Positions 4,371 to 5,035 of a DNA stretch of 5,035 nucleotides are shown here, piece by piece. Made by a program: the position numbers and the translations under genes. Under the pieces are notes generated by a model. It saw nothing but the letters and a program-made list of their open reading frames with translations, was not told where the DNA came from and searched no databases. Source of the DNA: a bacterium (lineage in GTDB: Bacteria > Bdellovibrionota_C > UBA2361 > SZUA-149); assembly GCA_003230795.1 (NCBI GenBank), contig QIGM01000357.1, positions 1-5,035 on the forward strand. Reading direction: 5' to 3'. Position 1 is the stretch's first letter. Every line of letters starts with the position of its first letter.

Positions 4371-5035
4371 CTAGGGCGATTCTATTTCAAAGTCGAAGCC
4401 GACCAAGGTATTATCATCTTTCAACAGGCGTCCGCCTGAGAACTCTTTCTGAGTATCAAGAATTTCGGTAATACACTCCGCCACAGATTTACCAGCCTTC
4501 GCTGACTCGGCGAACAAATCCGCCACTCCCTCTACGCCAAGCATCTTGCCGTCCATATCCGCGGTCTCGATAATTCCATCGGTAATCATAAGGAACTTAT
4601 CCCCAGACTCAAGCTTCGTTGTTACTAGCTCGTAAGGCATACCCTCATTAACTCCAAGTGGTAAGCCTTTTGGCTCAAGCATCTCAACACTTCCCTTCGC
4701 TGAACGCCAAATATACGGGGGCGGATGGCCAGCACGCGCAACGCTAAGCAATCCCTCCATTGGCTCAAAAAATGCTGCTGCCGCCGTGACAAAGGTTCCT
4801 CCTGGGATGCGATCGCATAAGCCATTGTTTACCTCAAACAGCATTTCTTCCGGGCTTTGCTTAGGAGCATACGCCAAGGCCATTTTCGTCATTGCGCCAA
4901 TAAAGGCCGCGGAGAGTCCGTGACCTGTTACGTCACCAAGGAAAAGGCCGTACTTGCCACGCTCTATCTTCCAAATGTCATAAAGATCACCACCGACAGC
5001 CTCCAGAGGAATACAGGCAGCAGCGAATACGGTTC
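4371..5035 (-). CDS. SpoIIE/RsbU-type PP2C Ser/Thr phosphatase, C-terminal catalytic part
   Basis: The frame stays open to the right edge, giving 220 visible residues; the true start is outside the window. The ATG at 4892 lies inside the catalytic domain (GHGLSAAFIGAMTKM) and is not the start. Numbering from the first visible residue, the metal-binding motifs are VGGDLYD (Asp16), GDVTGHG (Asp34), TDGIIE (Asp152) and KDDNT (Asp206-Asp207), with GHPPP at 102-106, so the metal site looks intact. PP2C phosphatases of this class (PF07228) remove phosphate from Ser or Thr, typically of a STAS anti-sigma-factor antagonist, and so release a sigma factor or steer a partner-switching circuit. The missing N-terminus usually carries a sensor or receiver domain (PAS, GAF, HAMP or REC), which would name the signal. 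The gene is followed 13 bp later by the DUF2231-like gene. Confidence in the family is high; the substrate is unknown. Confidence 0.93.
   Translation of the reverse strand, partial: TVFAAACIPLEAVGGDLYDIWKIERGKYGLFLGDVTGHGLSAAFIGAMTKMALAYAPKQSPEEMLFEVNNGLCDRIPGGTFVTAAAAFFEPMEGLLSVARAGHPPPYIWRSAKGSVEMLEPKGLPLGVNEGMPYELVTTKLESGDKFLMITDGIIETADMDGKMLGVEGVADLFAESAKAGKSVAECITEILDTQKEFSGGRLLKDDNTLVGFDFEIESP

Overview
The window looks like ordinary chromosomal DNA from a free-living Gram-negative-type bacterium with roughly balanced GC content. The order miaB, then a bifunctional-nuclease (BFN) family gene, and a BFN protein ending in a DDFKYKM tail, recall deltaproteobacteria in the broad sense (Desulfobacterota, Myxococcota and relatives). 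That placement is an inference from gene content, not a phylogenetic result. I see no transposase, integrase, phage gene, CRISPR array, tRNA or rRNA.

Layout. Positions 1-194 hold the likely 3' end of an unrecognised plus-strand gene. Positions 195-280 are an AT-rich intergenic stretch with a 17-bp inverted repeat. Positions 281-3262 form a plus-strand block: miaB (tRNA methylthiotransferase), a 102-bp spacer with a small tandem repeat, a BFN-domain protein, and 9 bp later a single-pass membrane protein with a TPR-like extramembrane domain. This block converges on a minus-strand block, with only 30 bp between the two stop codons; an imperfect hairpin there includes both stops in its stem. Reading from the right edge, the minus-strand block has the catalytic C-terminal part of a SpoIIE/RsbU-type PP2C phosphatase (its N-terminus lies outside the window), a four-helix DUF2231-like membrane protein 13 bp downstream, and then, after a 153-bp gap with its own promoter-like sequence, a stand-alone CheY-like receiver protein starting with GTG.

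How the genes may work together. The plus-strand block is RNA-related housekeeping (tRNA modification, possible nuclease) plus an envelope-associated TPR-like protein. The minus-strand block looks like signal transduction: a phosphatase of the type that acts in partner-switching, a small membrane protein and a receiver. No anti-sigma kinase, STAS protein or histidine kinase is visible, so the circuit cannot be closed from this window.

I did not find a convincing undescribed system. The points most worth checking are the phosphatase-DUF2231-receiver neighbourhood, the inverted repeat ahead of miaB, and the symmetric hairpin shared by the two convergent genes.
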